NCBI RefSeq assembly: GCF_037893185.1
Contig: NZ_CP140772.1
Span: forward strand, 6,138,001 to 6,202,000
Direction of reading: 5' to 3'
DNA: 64,000 nucleotides
DNA from: Chitinophaga sp. 180180018-3
GTDB lineage: Bacteria > Bacteroidota > Bacteroidia > Chitinophagales > Chitinophagaceae
Under the pieces are notes generated by a model. That model saw nothing but the letters and a program-made list of their open reading frames with translations, was not told the DNA's origin and made no database searches. The position numbers were made by a program, and so were the translations under genes. This document shows positions 32,619 to 42,059 of the stretch, in pieces; position 1 is the stretch's first letter, and every line of letters begins with the position of its first letter.

Positions 32619-35228
32619 ATGGCAAAAAGTAAATCAGAAGAAACCCCGCTTATGCAACAGCATAAAGCCATCAAGGAAAAATACCCTGATGCCGTACTGT
32701 TGTTCCGTGTAGGCGATTTTTATGAAACATTTAATGAGGATGCTGTCATTGCAGCCCGGGTACTGGGCATTGTGTTAACCAAAAGGGCCAACGGAGCCGC
32801 TTCCTATGTAGATCTGGCCGGTTTTCCTCACCACGCACTGGATACTTACCTCCACAAACTGGTAAAGGCGGGGCACCGGGTAGCCGTATGCGACCAGCTG
32901 GAAGATCCGAAAATGGTAAAAGGAATCGTAAAACGCGGCGTTACTGAGATGGTGACTCCCGGAGTAGCGATCAATGATAAACTGCTGGAGAATTCCAGCA
33001 ACAATTTTCTTGCAGCCGTTCATTTCGGTGGCGATGTTACCGGGGTATCTTTTCTGGACATCTCTACAGGTGAATTCTTTATAGCCGAAGGCAGTACAGA
33101 ATATGTGGATAAACTCCTGCAGAGTTTCCGCCCGGCTGAAGTATTGTTCGCCAAACAGCAGCAGAAAAACTTCAAGGCTACTTTTGGAACGAGGTTCTAT
33201 ACCTATAACATGGATGAGTGGATTTTTACCACCACCTATGCGGAAGAAACACTGCTCAGGCATTTCCAGACCCATTCCCTGAAGGGTTTCGGCATAGAAG
33301 GCCTGCCCGCAGCCATTATAGCGGCCGGTGCTACTCTTCATTACCTGAAGGATACGGAACATCCGCACCTGCAGCATATCACGCGTATGCAGCGGATCAA
33401 CCAGGAAGATTTCCTCTGGATGGACCGGTTCACCGTGCGTAACCTGGAGCTGTTGAACAGCAGTGTGGAAAACGGGCATACGCTCCTGAAGGTGCTGGAC
33501 AATACGGTGACACCGATGGGCGCCCGCCTGTTGAAACGCTGGCTGGTATTCCCTCTGCGGGATATGAAGGCCATCAACGAGCGACTGGATACCGTAGAGC
33601 ATTTCATCAGAGAAACGGATCCTGCCAAAACGCTGACTCATCACCTGAAGCAAACGGGCGACCTCGAGCGCCTCGTGTCAAAGATACCTCTGCGGAAAAT
33701 CAATCCCCGGGAAGTGATGCAGCTGGCCCGTTCCCTGCAACAGGTGCAGGCAGTGCAGGAACTGCTGACCGGCAGCAGCAACAGCTACCTGTCACGGCTA
33801 AACGAAAAACTCGATCCCTGCCAGCCACTGCTGGAGCGTATTCTGAACGAAGTAACAGACAATCCTCCGGTACAGGTGAACAAAGGCGGCGTTATCAAAG
33901 AAGGGGTGAATGCTGAGCTGGACGACCTGCGCAATATTGCCACCAAAGGCAAGGACTATCTGCTGCAGATTCAACAAAAGGAATCGGAAGCAACCGGTAT
34001 ACCTTCTCTGAAGATCGCCTTCAACAACGTTTTCGGCTATTACCTGGAAGTAACCAATACGCATAAAAATAAAGTACCGGAAGCCTGGATCAGGAAACAA
34101 ACGCTCGCCAATGCCGAGCGTTATATCACTCCGGAGCTGAAGGAATACGAAGAAAAAATTGTTGGAGCAGAAGATAAAATACAGGCACTGGAAACCAGGC
34201 TATTTGAAGAACTGGTACAGGCCATGCAGGGCTATATACGCCCGGTGCAGGAAGATGCGCAGGTATTTGCGCGGCTCGACTGCCTGCTTTGTTTTGCGCA
34301 CAATGCCGTACAATACAAATACCGCCGCCCGCATATCAACGAGGGCTTTGAGCTGGTCATCAAAGAAGGCCGGCATCCGGTTATAGAACGCGGATTGCCG
34401 CCCGGAGAAAGCTATGTGGCCAATGATCTTCAGCTGGATAAAGATCAACAACAGATCATCATACTTACCGGACCCAATATGAGCGGTAAATCGGCGTTGC
34501 TGCGTCAGACAGCGCTCATTACCCTGATGGCGCACATGGGCAGCTTTGTACCAGCCAGCAGTGCGGAAATAGGGCTGACAGACAAAATCTTCACCCGGGT
34601 AGGTGCATCGGATAACCTGAGCGGCGGCGAATCCACATTCATGGTAGAGATGAATGAAACTGCCAGCATCATCAATAACGTCACTTCCCGCAGCCTGGTA
34701 ATACTGGATGAAATAGGCAGGGGTACCAGTACTTACGATGGTATTTCCATTGCGTGGAGTATTGTGGAATATCTCCATGATATGACCGAGCATCGGCCGA
34801 AAACCTTATTTGCCACGCACTATCACGAGCTGAATGAACTGGAGAACAAGCATAGCCGCGTGAAGAACTTCCATATCACCAATATGGAATCGGGCAATAA
34901 GATCATATTCCTGCGCAAACTGGCGTCGGGTGGCAGCCGCCATAGTTTTGGTATACACGTAGCGCGCATGGCGGGTATGCCACCGGAGCTGATCAACCGG
35001 GCCAATGATGTACTCGCGCATCTCGAGGAAAAGCATATTGAGGCGCCGTTACAGAAGAATGTAAAGCAGATCAGTACGCCGTCGCAGCAGTTACAATTGA
35101 ATATTTTTGATGCGCATAGTGATACCTTCCGCCAGATCCGGGAAAAGCTGGAACATGTGGATATTAACAGGCTGACACCAGTAGAAGCGTTGCTGAAGCT
35201 GAGCGAGATAAAGAATATGATTGGATAA
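32619..35228 (+). CDS. mutS: DNA mismatch repair protein MutS
   Basis: Recognises mismatches and recruits MutL. It has 869 residues, the full size of MutS1. The N-terminal mismatch-reading motif is LLFRVGDFYETFNEDA (residues about 28-42, with the Phe-x-Glu wedge), then the connector and lever/clamp regions. The ATPase domain has Walker A GPNMSGKSALLRQ (about 617-630) and Walker B SLVILDEIGRGTSTYDG (about 690-707), and the signature SGGESTFMVEM. A TATATTTG box lies 4 nt before the ATG. A strong terminator follows 33 bp after the stop. Confidence 0.97.
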   Translation: MAKSKSEETPLMQQHKAIKEKYPDAVLLFRVGDFYETFNEDAVIAARVLGIVLTKRANGAASYVDLAGFPHHALDTYLHKLVKAGHRVAVCDQLEDPKMVKGIVKRGVTEMVTPGVAINDKLLENSSNNFLAAVHFGGDVTGVSFLDISTGEFFIAEGSTEYVDKLLQSFRPAEVLFAKQQQKNFKATFGTRFYTYNMDEWIFTTTYAEETLLRHFQTHSLKGFGIEGLPAAIIAAGATLHYLKDTEHPHLQHITRMQRINQEDFLWMDRFTVRNLELLNSSVENGHTLLKVLDNTVTPMGARLLKRWLVFPLRDMKAINERLDTVEHFIRETDPAKTLTHHLKQTGDLERLVSKIPLRKINPREVMQLARSLQQVQAVQELLTGSSNSYLSRLNEKLDPCQPLLERILNEVTDNPPVQVNKGGVIKEGVNAELDDLRNIATKGKDYLLQIQQKESEATGIPSLKIAFNNVFGYYLEVTNTHKNKVPEAWIRKQTLANAERYITPELKEYEEKIVGAEDKIQALETRLFEELVQAMQGYIRPVQEDAQVFARLDCLLCFAHNAVQYKYRRPHINEGFELVIKEGRHPVIERGLPPGESYVANDLQLDKDQQQIIILTGPNMSGKSALLRQTALITLMAHMGSFVPASSAEIGLTDKIFTRVGASDNLSGGESTFMVEMNETASIINNVTSRSLVILDEIGRGTSTYDGISIAWSIVEYLHDMTEHRPKTLFATHYHELNELENKHSRVKNFHITNMESGNKIIFLRKLASGGSRHSFGIHVARMAGMPPELINRANDVLAHLEEKHIEAPLQKNVKQISTPSQQLQLNIFDAHSDTFRQIREKLEHVDINRLTPVEALLKLSEIKNMIG

Positions 35229-35261
35229 TACTATTTGCTTTTAGCGAGGCTATATAAAACG

Positions 35262-35292
35262 AACCGGCCGTTACTGGTAGTAACGGCCGGTT
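35262..35292. terminator. Bidirectional intrinsic terminator between mutS and susD
   Basis: A perfect 13-bp stem (AACCGGCCGTTAC and complement) with the loop TGGTA is flanked by an A tract on the left and TTTT on the right. It separates two convergent transcription units. Confidence 0.9.
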
Positions 35293-35315
35293 TTGTATTG
35301 AAGGATGAAGGTGTA

Positions 35316-36896
35316 TTATCTTACGTCCCAGAATATTTTCACGTTAGCTTTGTCTTTTGCAGCGACCTTAGCGTAGTTGTCCGGGTTATAAATCTGCTCT
35401 GTAGAAGGATATAACAGACGTTGCGGAGGCTGGGTTGCACCAGAAGCAGGTGCCATTGCAAAAGGTAACGCCGGATAGCCGGTACGTCTTACTTCTGTCC
35501 ATGCTTCACCAGCCTGCAGGATGAAGAAGTTCACCCATTTCTGTGTCCAGATTTTCACCAGTTTCTGCTGGGTAGTACCACTGTAGGCAACACCCGGCTG
35601 AGCCACGAAATTACTGATTACAGTAGCAGATGGCGTAGGCAGAATAGGCCAGGTGCCACTGCTGAATACCGCAGATTGGTTGATGGAATAATAGAATTTA
35701 ACAGATTGAGAAATGCCATTCTCATAATCAGCCTGCGGAGAACCGACTCCCCATCTTTCGCCAGCTTCAGCTTTCAGGAAGCTTACTTCAGATGCAGTGA
35801 ATATTACACCGGGAACATTATAGTTGTTGAAGAAGGTAGCGGTATCGTAGGTAGCATAACCCAGGCTGTCGTAGTTAACAGCAGTTCCATTGGAAGGAAA
35901 ACCTTTCATGCCATATTTCTTGCCCGGATCCCAATATACATCCACACGGGGATCTTTATTTGCAGCCATTACGGTATCGAGGAGGAATGCAGGAGCATAA
36001 GGACTACCGGTCAATGCGCTCTGGATATCGCTCTTCAGAGTAGTGGGGCTCATTTTAATCAGCGCATTCTGGTCGTTATCGGTGATCAGCGGATATTTTG
36101 CAGGATCTGCGAGCATAGCAGTAACGGCAGCTTTAGCAGTTCCTTCTTTCACATAAGAGGTATGCATTAATAAACGCAGGCGCAGAGAGTTGGTATAGCG
36201 TCTCCAGGCCATCAGATCGCCGCCCAGCATGATATCAGCCTTTTTGAGGCTGGCCTCAGCTTCAACAGATACCTGTGCTGTTGCAAAATAGCTATTCAGC
36301 TGGTCCAGGCCAGTGATTAATGTATCATAAAGCGCTGCGGCATCATCAAAAGCAGCTGGCTTAACAGTACGGTCAGCTGTGTTCAGGGAACCTGCCTGGC
36401 TAAAAGGAATATCTCCCCAGAGATCCACCATCTGTGCAGCCTGGTCGTACAGCACCACTTTCGCACAATTCAGGAAAATTACCTGCTGTGCCTGTTGTTG
36501 TGCAGACAATTTACCGAAGGTTAATTCCATTTCCCTGTAGTTAGCCATGATACCGGGACCTACATAGTTCAGATCATTGTCGTCACTTTTAGCACCATCA
36601 TAAAAGTCTACCCAGCGGTTCTCTGTATAACTCAAAGAAGGGATGTACATTTTATTGGATGGTGACATAGCAGTTGTTTGCGAAAAAGCTGCTGTTGTTG
36701 GCAATATAAATGTTGCATAATCCCAGTAAGAAGGGCGCATGCGTTTGTTTATAAACATACCGCTGAGCAATTTGCTCATGGATCCGGCAGGTGCTAACTC
36801 CGGATTCGGGTAGGCGTCTGCAATTTGTTTCTTACAGGCGCTGAAGCCAGCTACCAGTAAGACGAGCAGTGAAGTATTTATTAAGAAGCGTTTCAT
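35316..36896 (-). CDS. SusD/RagB-family outer membrane lipoprotein (pair A)
   Basis: Surface lipoprotein that captures a nutrient and caps its SusC partner. It has 526 residues with a lipobox at Cys21 (VAGFSACKKQ). The Cys is followed by basic and polar residues rather than the usual tail. A TPR-like helical fold is indicated by QAAQMVDLWGDIPFSQAG and WRRYTNSLRLRLLMHTSY. The C-terminal block TQKWVNFFILQAGEAWTEVRRTGYPALPF is typical of the SusD-like_2 (PF12771-type) branch, which is often not tied to carbohydrates. It is 38 bp after the SusC gene. Ligand unknown. Confidence 0.9.
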   Translation of the reverse strand: MKRFLINTSLLVLLVAGFSACKKQIADAYPNPELAPAGSMSKLLSGMFINKRMRPSYWDYATFILPTTAAFSQTTAMSPSNKMYIPSLSYTENRWVDFYDGAKSDDNDLNYVGPGIMANYREMELTFGKLSAQQQAQQVIFLNCAKVVLYDQAAQMVDLWGDIPFSQAGSLNTADRTVKPAAFDDAAALYDTLITGLDQLNSYFATAQVSVEAEASLKKADIMLGGDLMAWRRYTNSLRLRLLMHTSYVKEGTAKAAVTAMLADPAKYPLITDNDQNALIKMSPTTLKSDIQSALTGSPYAPAFLLDTVMAANKDPRVDVYWDPGKKYGMKGFPSNGTAVNYDSLGYATYDTATFFNNYNVPGVIFTASEVSFLKAEAGERWGVGSPQADYENGISQSVKFYYSINQSAVFSSGTWPILPTPSATVISNFVAQPGVAYSGTTQQKLVKIWTQKWVNFFILQAGEAWTEVRRTGYPALPFAMAPASGATQPPQRLLYPSTEQIYNPDNYAKVAAKDKANVKIFWDVR

Positions 36897-36934
36897 TTTA
36901 ATCTGTTAAGTTCGTTTTACAAATTGATATCCTC

Positions 36935-39900
36935 TTAGAAACGGGCACGAATGCTGGCACCCAAACTTCTTGTTGGTCCAACGGTACCACCATCAACTCC
37001 CTGATCCAGCCAGTAAGAACCTACTGCCATTTCCGGATCCAGGCCTTTAGGCAGGGTTTTCCAGATGTAGAACAGGTTTCTGCCGATCAATGAAAACTGC
37101 AGACCCTGGAAGTGCAATTTTTCAACAATGCTTTTAGGCATGTTATAAGTGAGTGTTACCTCACGCACCTTGATATAGCTGTTTTTAAATACTGCTTTCT
37201 CATATAAACCATTGGTTTCCCAATCGTAGTTGTTTCTATAGTACACGGAAGCAGGAATTACTTTCTCATTCTTTTTACCGTCTTCTGTTACACCAGGCAG
37301 GATTAAACCATCATGTTTAGAACCATTGGGATTGGCCACCAGATTTCCACCGGCGTAATCAATCGGATCATAAGCAATACCACCATGAGCAGCATCTCTG
37401 TATTGGAGAGTGCTCTTAAACATACCGGCACCGAGCTGATAGTAGTAAGGAATAGATACCAGGTTACCACCTAAGCGATAATCCAGGGTAAAGTCGAGTG
37501 TAAAGGCTTTATAAGTGAGCGAGTTAGAGAAACCACCCACTACTTTAGGCATGATGTTACCAGCATATTCATAAGCACCGGTATTGGCAGTATAAATACC
37601 ATCCTGGTTTACGATCTTGTTACCATTCGCATCCTTATTAGCCGGGTGTACATAGATGTTACCCAGTGGATCACCAACATTAGATCTGATCAGCAGGTAG
37701 CCACCATCGTATGCAGGCATAGTCAGGGTGGTTTGGCCGTCTCTTAAAGCAGAAAGTTTGTTTCTGTTAACAGCAAAGTTAAAGCGGGTATTCCAGTGGA
37801 AATTTTTAGTAGTGACCGGCGTAGCGTTGATAGCAGCTTCATAACCAAAGTTTGTCAGATCACCAGCGTTCATCAGCTGAGAGGTAGCACCAGAAGAAGC
37901 AGGTGTACTCATTGTCAGGATCTGGTTTATTATTTTGTTATTGTAGTAGCTAAAGTCTACACCCAGTCTGTTTTTCAGGAGTCGTGCTTCAAATCCGAAC
38001 TCTACTTCCCTTTTCTTTTCAGATCTCAGCTCTTCATTACCGAATGCGCTGGGATTGCTCTGCTGGTAAGGCACGTTGTTTTTGCTGATCGTAACGATAT
38101 ATGGATTATAGGCGACGTTGGACTGATACATAGTGGGGTGATTACCCACAAGACCGTAAGATGCCCTGAACTTCGCATAATCTATAAAGGAAGGCAGTTT
38201 TGCTACTTCAGAGAGCAGGAAGCCGGCGTTTACAGAAGGATAGAAATATTTATTGTTCTTCACCGGTAATGTAGAAGTAGATTCATAACGGCCGGTTCCT
38301 TCCAGGAACAGGAATCCTTTATAGCTCAGGTTCAACATACCGAATCCTGCTACGTCAATCTGTTCTGCGCGAACGCCTGTAGCATAAATAGGATCTGCAG
38401 AGTTTAATAAGCTGAACCAGTTTTCATCTATCAGACCGCCTTTCGTTTGTGTATACTGATTTTTATAGGTCTGTTTACGGGCTGTATAACCGCCTGTAAC
38501 AGACAGATCAAAATCCTTTGAAATTTTAGGAGTATAAATCAACAAAGCATCTCCGTAGAAAGAGTTGTTATTACGGGTATTCAGTGCATACTGACCAGTG
38601 TAGCCATAAGCCACCGGTTTGGTATTATGCTGCTGATCCGAAGTAGTCACATTGGTGAAGTCGCCACCCAGCCGGCCTCTGAAGCGCAGATTATCGAGGA
38701 TGCCTACATTCAGTGTAACGCTGTTGATGAAACGGTTCTGCGTTTCATCATAGTTGTTACGCAGGTTATTCCACAGATAATCCATCACATTGGTAGCCCT
38801 GAAACGGTAAGTCATTTTCTCATCCTGGAGATATTGGCTATTGTTTGCATCAATGAACTTATATCCGTCTCTGGTCTGATATTTATTGAAGAACGTATTC
38901 ATGTCATCGAAGCGGCTGAAGAACCCATCGTATGAACCGAATATGTTGCTCATTACATTGGCGCGGTTGTGAACGAAATTATTGTTGTAAGTAGAAACAA
39001 CATCTACACTTACACGCTGGCTCAGATTTAATGTACCGTTGAAGTTGAAGTTATTCTTATAGAGGCTACTTCCGGGCATGATGCTCTTATAGTCTACACG
39101 ATTGTAAGAAAAGCGGAAACTACCTTTGTCGCTGGCGTTGGAAATAGCAACGTTAGCAGCAGAGTTGTGGCCTGTCTGGAAGAAGTCTTTATAGTTATTT
39201 TTCTGTGCTACGTATTTACGTGTAGTACCATCCCAGTATTTCACGTCGCGGCCATCGAACTTAGGACCAAACTGACCATAAGCTCTGTAATAGGGATGCA
39301 TAGCGCCGTCGGGGTCTTTAAGCCAGCCATCTGCATCTGCACCTATAGACAGGTTGGTGGCAGGATCATAACCCGGGCCGTATTCGTTTTGATAATCCGG
39401 TGTAGCAGCCAGTCTTTCCTGGTTGTACACATAATTCACATCCACATTTAAACCACGGCCTTTTGTTCCTTTTTTGGTGGTGATAACGATCACACCATTG
39501 TTTGCTTCAGAGCCATACAGCGCAGATGCGCTGGCCCCCTTGAGAACAGTCAGTGTTTCAATATCTTCCGGGTTAATATCCAGCGCACCGTTTCCTTCAA
39601 TTCTTCCGCCACTGGTACCGAAACGGTTGGTGGTAGGATCATTGAAGTTTCTCAGCGGCACACCATCCACAACGTATAATGGTTGTGTATTTAAACCAAC
39701 GGAAGAAACACCTCTCACCTGCACAGAAACGCCGCTGGCAGCACCACCCGGGGCTGATACGATTTTCACACCGGCAGCTTTACCGTACAATGCTGAGGCA
39801 AAGTTGGTACTTCCGCTTTCGGTGATCTCTTTGGAGCTCACTGTACTAACAGCATATCCCAACGCCTTGGCTTCTCTCTTGATACCCATGGCGGTTACCA

Positions 39901-40216
39901 CCACTTCGTTCAGGTTTTTGTTGTCTTCTTTTAAAATAATGTTGAACGCGGACTGCTCATTAACAGTCACTTCCTGGTTGATGAATCCTATGTAGGAAAA
40001 AACGAGGGTAGCACCTGGGGCTACCTGCATCTTAAAAGCTCCATCCGGTCCGGTAGTAGCACCGTTGGAGGCGTTTTTCTCTTTTACGGTTACGCCGGGT
40101 AATGGTGTCCCGTGCGTATCCTTAACGGTTCCCGTAATAGCTTTCTTACCCTGCGCCCATGCAGCGATATTACAGCATAAGAAAAGCAACGTGGTGAGAA
40201 GAAGTAATCTTCGCAT
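36935..40216 (-). CDS. SusC/RagA-family TonB-dependent outer membrane transporter (pair A)
   Basis: A 1093-residue outer membrane protein. Signal peptide (about residues 1-22, AAWAQ); carboxypeptidase-regulatory domain (about 25-105, AITGTVKDTHGTPLPGVTVKEKN); plug (about 115-235, with NEVVVTAMGIKREAKALGYAVSTVSS and LYVVDGVPLRNF); then the beta-barrel to the final Phe (SIRARF). There is no N-terminal STN domain, so it is not a signal-transducing receptor. It pairs with the adjacent SusD. Expression is probably from the -33/-7 promoter at 40507-40538, with a LacI-type operator in the 290-nt leader. Confidence 0.94.
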   Translation of the reverse strand: MRRLLLLTTLLFLCCNIAAWAQGKKAITGTVKDTHGTPLPGVTVKEKNASNGATTGPDGAFKMQVAPGATLVFSYIGFINQEVTVNEQSAFNIILKEDNKNLNEVVVTAMGIKREAKALGYAVSTVSSKEITESGSTNFASALYGKAAGVKIVSAPGGAASGVSVQVRGVSSVGLNTQPLYVVDGVPLRNFNDPTTNRFGTSGGRIEGNGALDINPEDIETLTVLKGASASALYGSEANNGVIVITTKKGTKGRGLNVDVNYVYNQERLAATPDYQNEYGPGYDPATNLSIGADADGWLKDPDGAMHPYYRAYGQFGPKFDGRDVKYWDGTTRKYVAQKNNYKDFFQTGHNSAANVAISNASDKGSFRFSYNRVDYKSIMPGSSLYKNNFNFNGTLNLSQRVSVDVVSTYNNNFVHNRANVMSNIFGSYDGFFSRFDDMNTFFNKYQTRDGYKFIDANNSQYLQDEKMTYRFRATNVMDYLWNNLRNNYDETQNRFINSVTLNVGILDNLRFRGRLGGDFTNVTTSDQQHNTKPVAYGYTGQYALNTRNNNSFYGDALLIYTPKISKDFDLSVTGGYTARKQTYKNQYTQTKGGLIDENWFSLLNSADPIYATGVRAEQIDVAGFGMLNLSYKGFLFLEGTGRYESTSTLPVKNNKYFYPSVNAGFLLSEVAKLPSFIDYAKFRASYGLVGNHPTMYQSNVAYNPYIVTISKNNVPYQQSNPSAFGNEELRSEKKREVEFGFEARLLKNRLGVDFSYYNNKIINQILTMSTPASSGATSQLMNAGDLTNFGYEAAINATPVTTKNFHWNTRFNFAVNRNKLSALRDGQTTLTMPAYDGGYLLIRSNVGDPLGNIYVHPANKDANGNKIVNQDGIYTANTGAYEYAGNIMPKVVGGFSNSLTYKAFTLDFTLDYRLGGNLVSIPYYYQLGAGMFKSTLQYRDAAHGGIAYDPIDYAGGNLVANPNGSKHDGLILPGVTEDGKKNEKVIPASVYYRNNYDWETNGLYEKAVFKNSYIKVREVTLTYNMPKSIVEKLHFQGLQFSLIGRNLFYIWKTLPKGLDPEMAVGSYWLDQGVDGGTVGPTRSLGASIRARF

Positions 40217-40410
40217 AGCTTCCTTTTGGTTTAGTGAATTATAACAAGTGAATCAGACACATAAGCAAAAGACACGGAGGGCCCGTCTACCTCGGCTCAC
40301 TGCATTGCACAGGAGTCCTGATGATAAGCACTTGGTTTCCGCCGTAATTTTTTTTCAATATGGAATTACTCCAATTGGCAATAATTGTTACACTGACATT
40401 ATACCTCTAG

Positions 40411-40422
40411 TAAAACGTTTTA
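40411..40422 (-). promoter_or_regulatory. LacI-type operator in the susC leader
   Basis: TAAAACGTTTTA is a perfect 12-bp palindrome with a central CG, the usual core of LacI/PurR-family operators. It lies about 80-90 bp downstream of the predicted susC start of transcription and 195 bp before the susC ATG. The LacI-family gene is the next gene upstream on the same strand. Confidence 0.6.
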
Positions 40423-40433
40423 GCTACAGGACA

Positions 40434-40486
40434 TAAAAAAGACCCGACCTTCAATCACACTATTCATTCACCACATTTTTCGGGTT
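40434..40486 (-). promoter_or_regulatory. Terminator-like hairpin in the susC leader
   Basis: On the minus strand ACCCGA (40480-40485) can pair with TCGGGT (40442-40447) across a 32-nt loop, and six T follow (40435-40440). The stem is weak, but its place a few bases after the predicted transcription start and just before the operator suggests a leader control element. Confidence 0.35.
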
Positions 40487-40506
40487 CAGTTTGTCAATTA
40501 CGATGT

Positions 40507-40538
40507 CAAACTTAGTTATAAAAATGAAAAAGCGCAAA
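40507..40538 (-). promoter_or_regulatory. Promoter of susC/susD pair A
   Basis: On the minus strand TTTG (40535-40538), a 20-nt spacer and TAAGTTTG (40507-40514) match the Bacteroidota -33/-7 consensus exactly in the boxes. Transcription would start near 40500, giving a leader of about 285 nt. A GTTTG(T/A)CA dyad overlaps the -7 region (about 40490-40511). Confidence 0.75.
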
Positions 40539-40613
40539 AAGATTTAACATTTTTTTTAATTAAGGTTAACCGTTTGTTAAGAAAGATAAAATCGTATTAG
40601 AAACTAAGAAGAA

Positions 40614-40738
40614 AGAATTAAGAATATGGAATAAAGAATTAAGAAACAGCGGGAAGCCCTTAGCGAGTGATAATAACATAGTCACTCGCTAAGGGCTTCC
40701 CGCTGTTTCTTAATTCTTTATTCCATATTCTTAATTCT
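40614..40738. repeat. 57-bp perfect palindrome overlapping the lacI 3' end
   Basis: Arm 1 (40614-40670) and arm 2 (40682-40738) are exact reverse complements over 57 bp, with an 11-nt loop. Each arm contains two GAATTAAGAA words around GGAATAAA, then the core CAGCGGGAAGCCCTTAGCGA. Arm 2 supplies the last codons (RIKNME) and the TAA stop of the LacI-family gene. It will act as a terminator for that gene. A perfect dyad of this length is usually unstable in DNA, which suggests recent formation or active maintenance. Confidence 0.93.
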
Positions 40739-41749
40739 CTTCGTGGATTCTCTCTCCACAAGCACCGGCGGCAAAATAATTTTCTGCTGTGTGTCTGAAG
40801 GATGATTCAGTTCTTTCATTAACAGCTCCACGATTTGTTTTCCTATTTCTGCGATGGGCTGCGATACACAGGTGATAGAAGGACTATGCAAACGGAAAAG
40901 ATCATGGTCATCGAAACCAACAAGACCAATCTCTTTACCTATAGCCCAACCGAGGGAGCGGATGCATTCAATGCCGGAGATACCGAGGTAGTTGGTGGCG
41001 AAGAATACAGCGTCCAGTCCTTTGATGGAAGTGAGGAATTTTTTTATCTCTTCATTATAGCTCTCACGATCGAGATCAAATGGCAGTCGTTTTACCATGG
41101 ATTTGGAGAACGACAGCTTATGTTCTTTCAATGCTGCAGCATAGCCATCAAGACGATCTTTCATTTGCGTCTGATCGGAGGCCAGTGTAACAATGGCTAT
41201 CTTCTTATAACCCTGTTTAATAAGGTGGGTGGTAGCATCATAAGCACCTTTGAAGTTATTCAGCACCACGTAATGACTTTTCAGATGCGGAAAATACCGG
41301 TCCATCAGCACCAGGGGCTTCGCGGCTTCCTGCAGCAGTTCTATTTCCTTGTCCAGGTTTTTAGTGGGAGTGATAATATAACCATCTACCTGCCGGTATT
41401 TCAATACTTCCAGCAGCCCCCTGGCTTTCTCGGTGTTATCTTCCGTACTGCCGTACAGCACCTTGTAACCATATTTATCTGCTTCGTCTTCCACGACCCT
41501 GGCCAGCGTCGCAAAGAAGTTGTTGGCAATATCCTCCACGATCAATCCGATCGTTTTAGTTTTACCGGTGCGTAACCCCCGTGCAAGCTGATTGGGCTTG
41601 TACTTCAGCTTCGCTGCAATTTTTTGTATCTTTTTGCTTACCTGTTCACTGATCCTCTTCTCTTTTGCTTTCCCGTTTAGCACAAACGAAACCGTTGTAG
41701 GAGATACACCGGCCTGTTTTGCAATATCTTTAATGGAGATTCCTTTCAT
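40718..41749 (-). CDS. LacI-family transcriptional regulator
   Basis: A 343-residue repressor-type regulator. The N-terminal HTH is SIKDIAKQAGVSPTTVSFVLNGKAKEKRIS (residues about 4-35), with the hinge KYKPNQLARGLRTGKTKTIGLIVEDI. The periplasmic-binding-like core follows. The central KYRQVDGYIITPTKNLD and DAVFFATNYLGISGIECI blocks bind a small ligand. It is 500 bp upstream of susC pair A on the same strand, and a CG-centred operator lies in that susC leader, so it probably controls that locus. The AATTTACA dyad near its own start may be autoregulatory. The last six codons and the stop lie in the palindrome. Confidence 0.9.
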   Translation of the reverse strand: MKGISIKDIAKQAGVSPTTVSFVLNGKAKEKRISEQVSKKIQKIAAKLKYKPNQLARGLRTGKTKTIGLIVEDIANNFFATLARVVEDEADKYGYKVLYGSTEDNTEKARGLLEVLKYRQVDGYIITPTKNLDKEIELLQEAAKPLVLMDRYFPHLKSHYVVLNNFKGAYDATTHLIKQGYKKIAIVTLASDQTQMKDRLDGYAAALKEHKLSFSKSMVKRLPFDLDRESYNEEIKKFLTSIKGLDAVFFATNYLGISGIECIRSLGWAIGKEIGLVGFDDHDLFRLHSPSITCVSQPIAEIGKQIVELLMKELNHPSDTQQKIILPPVLVERESTKRIKNME

Positions 41750-42059
41750 AGAAAATGCTACATCGATTTAGCGACTGGTAATTTACAAAATGTAAATTGG
41801 AAATTACACTGTTACCCTTATTATTCCAAACCCGCTTTTAAAGTCTTCCGGCAGGATCCGCTTCTCTGTTGTCATATAAAATAGATATTTTAGGTAAAAT
41901 GATATTTTTTTACCCAATTTTTAATAACTTGGCAACAATCATAGGACAATCCCAATACTGCTAACCTGCCAGCATAGAGTTTCCCGGAAAGGGGAATTTG
42001 GCTATGGTAATAAAGTATAGGACAGTCACAGTAACATAGTAGCTTAAATTAATACATGA
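41750..42059. other. Divergent regulatory region between lacI- and araC-family genes
   Basis: A 310-bp AT-rich region without a gene. It holds AATTTACA-AAA-TGTAAATT (41780-41798), a perfect 8-bp dyad 31 bp upstream of the lacI-family ATG. It also holds a GGTAAAA/TTTTACC dyad (41893-41914) and a small TTTCCC/GGGGAA hairpin near 41970. I see no TAnnTTTG box. Confidence 0.55.

Larger units (their letters stand above)
40217..40613 (-). other. Long intergenic leader upstream of susC (pair A)
   Basis: About 400 bp without a gene. It holds the promoter, the hairpin and the operator described separately. The 40270-40335 part is a GC-richer patch (contains CAGGAGTCCTG and GGAGGGCCC) in an otherwise AT-rich leader and could fold locally. 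I could not match it to a riboswitch class. Confidence 0.5.

Noticed and set aside
32573..32674. N-terminal extension of the TrmH-family protein
   Set aside because: It would overlap the mutS start and encode a hydrophobic, Cys-rich stretch; the ATG at 32572 gives a normal family N-terminus.
40217..40500. Possible riboswitch in the long susC leader
   Set aside because: I looked for cobalamin, TPP, SAM and other conserved cores and saw none; only local hairpins and the LacI-type operator are supported.
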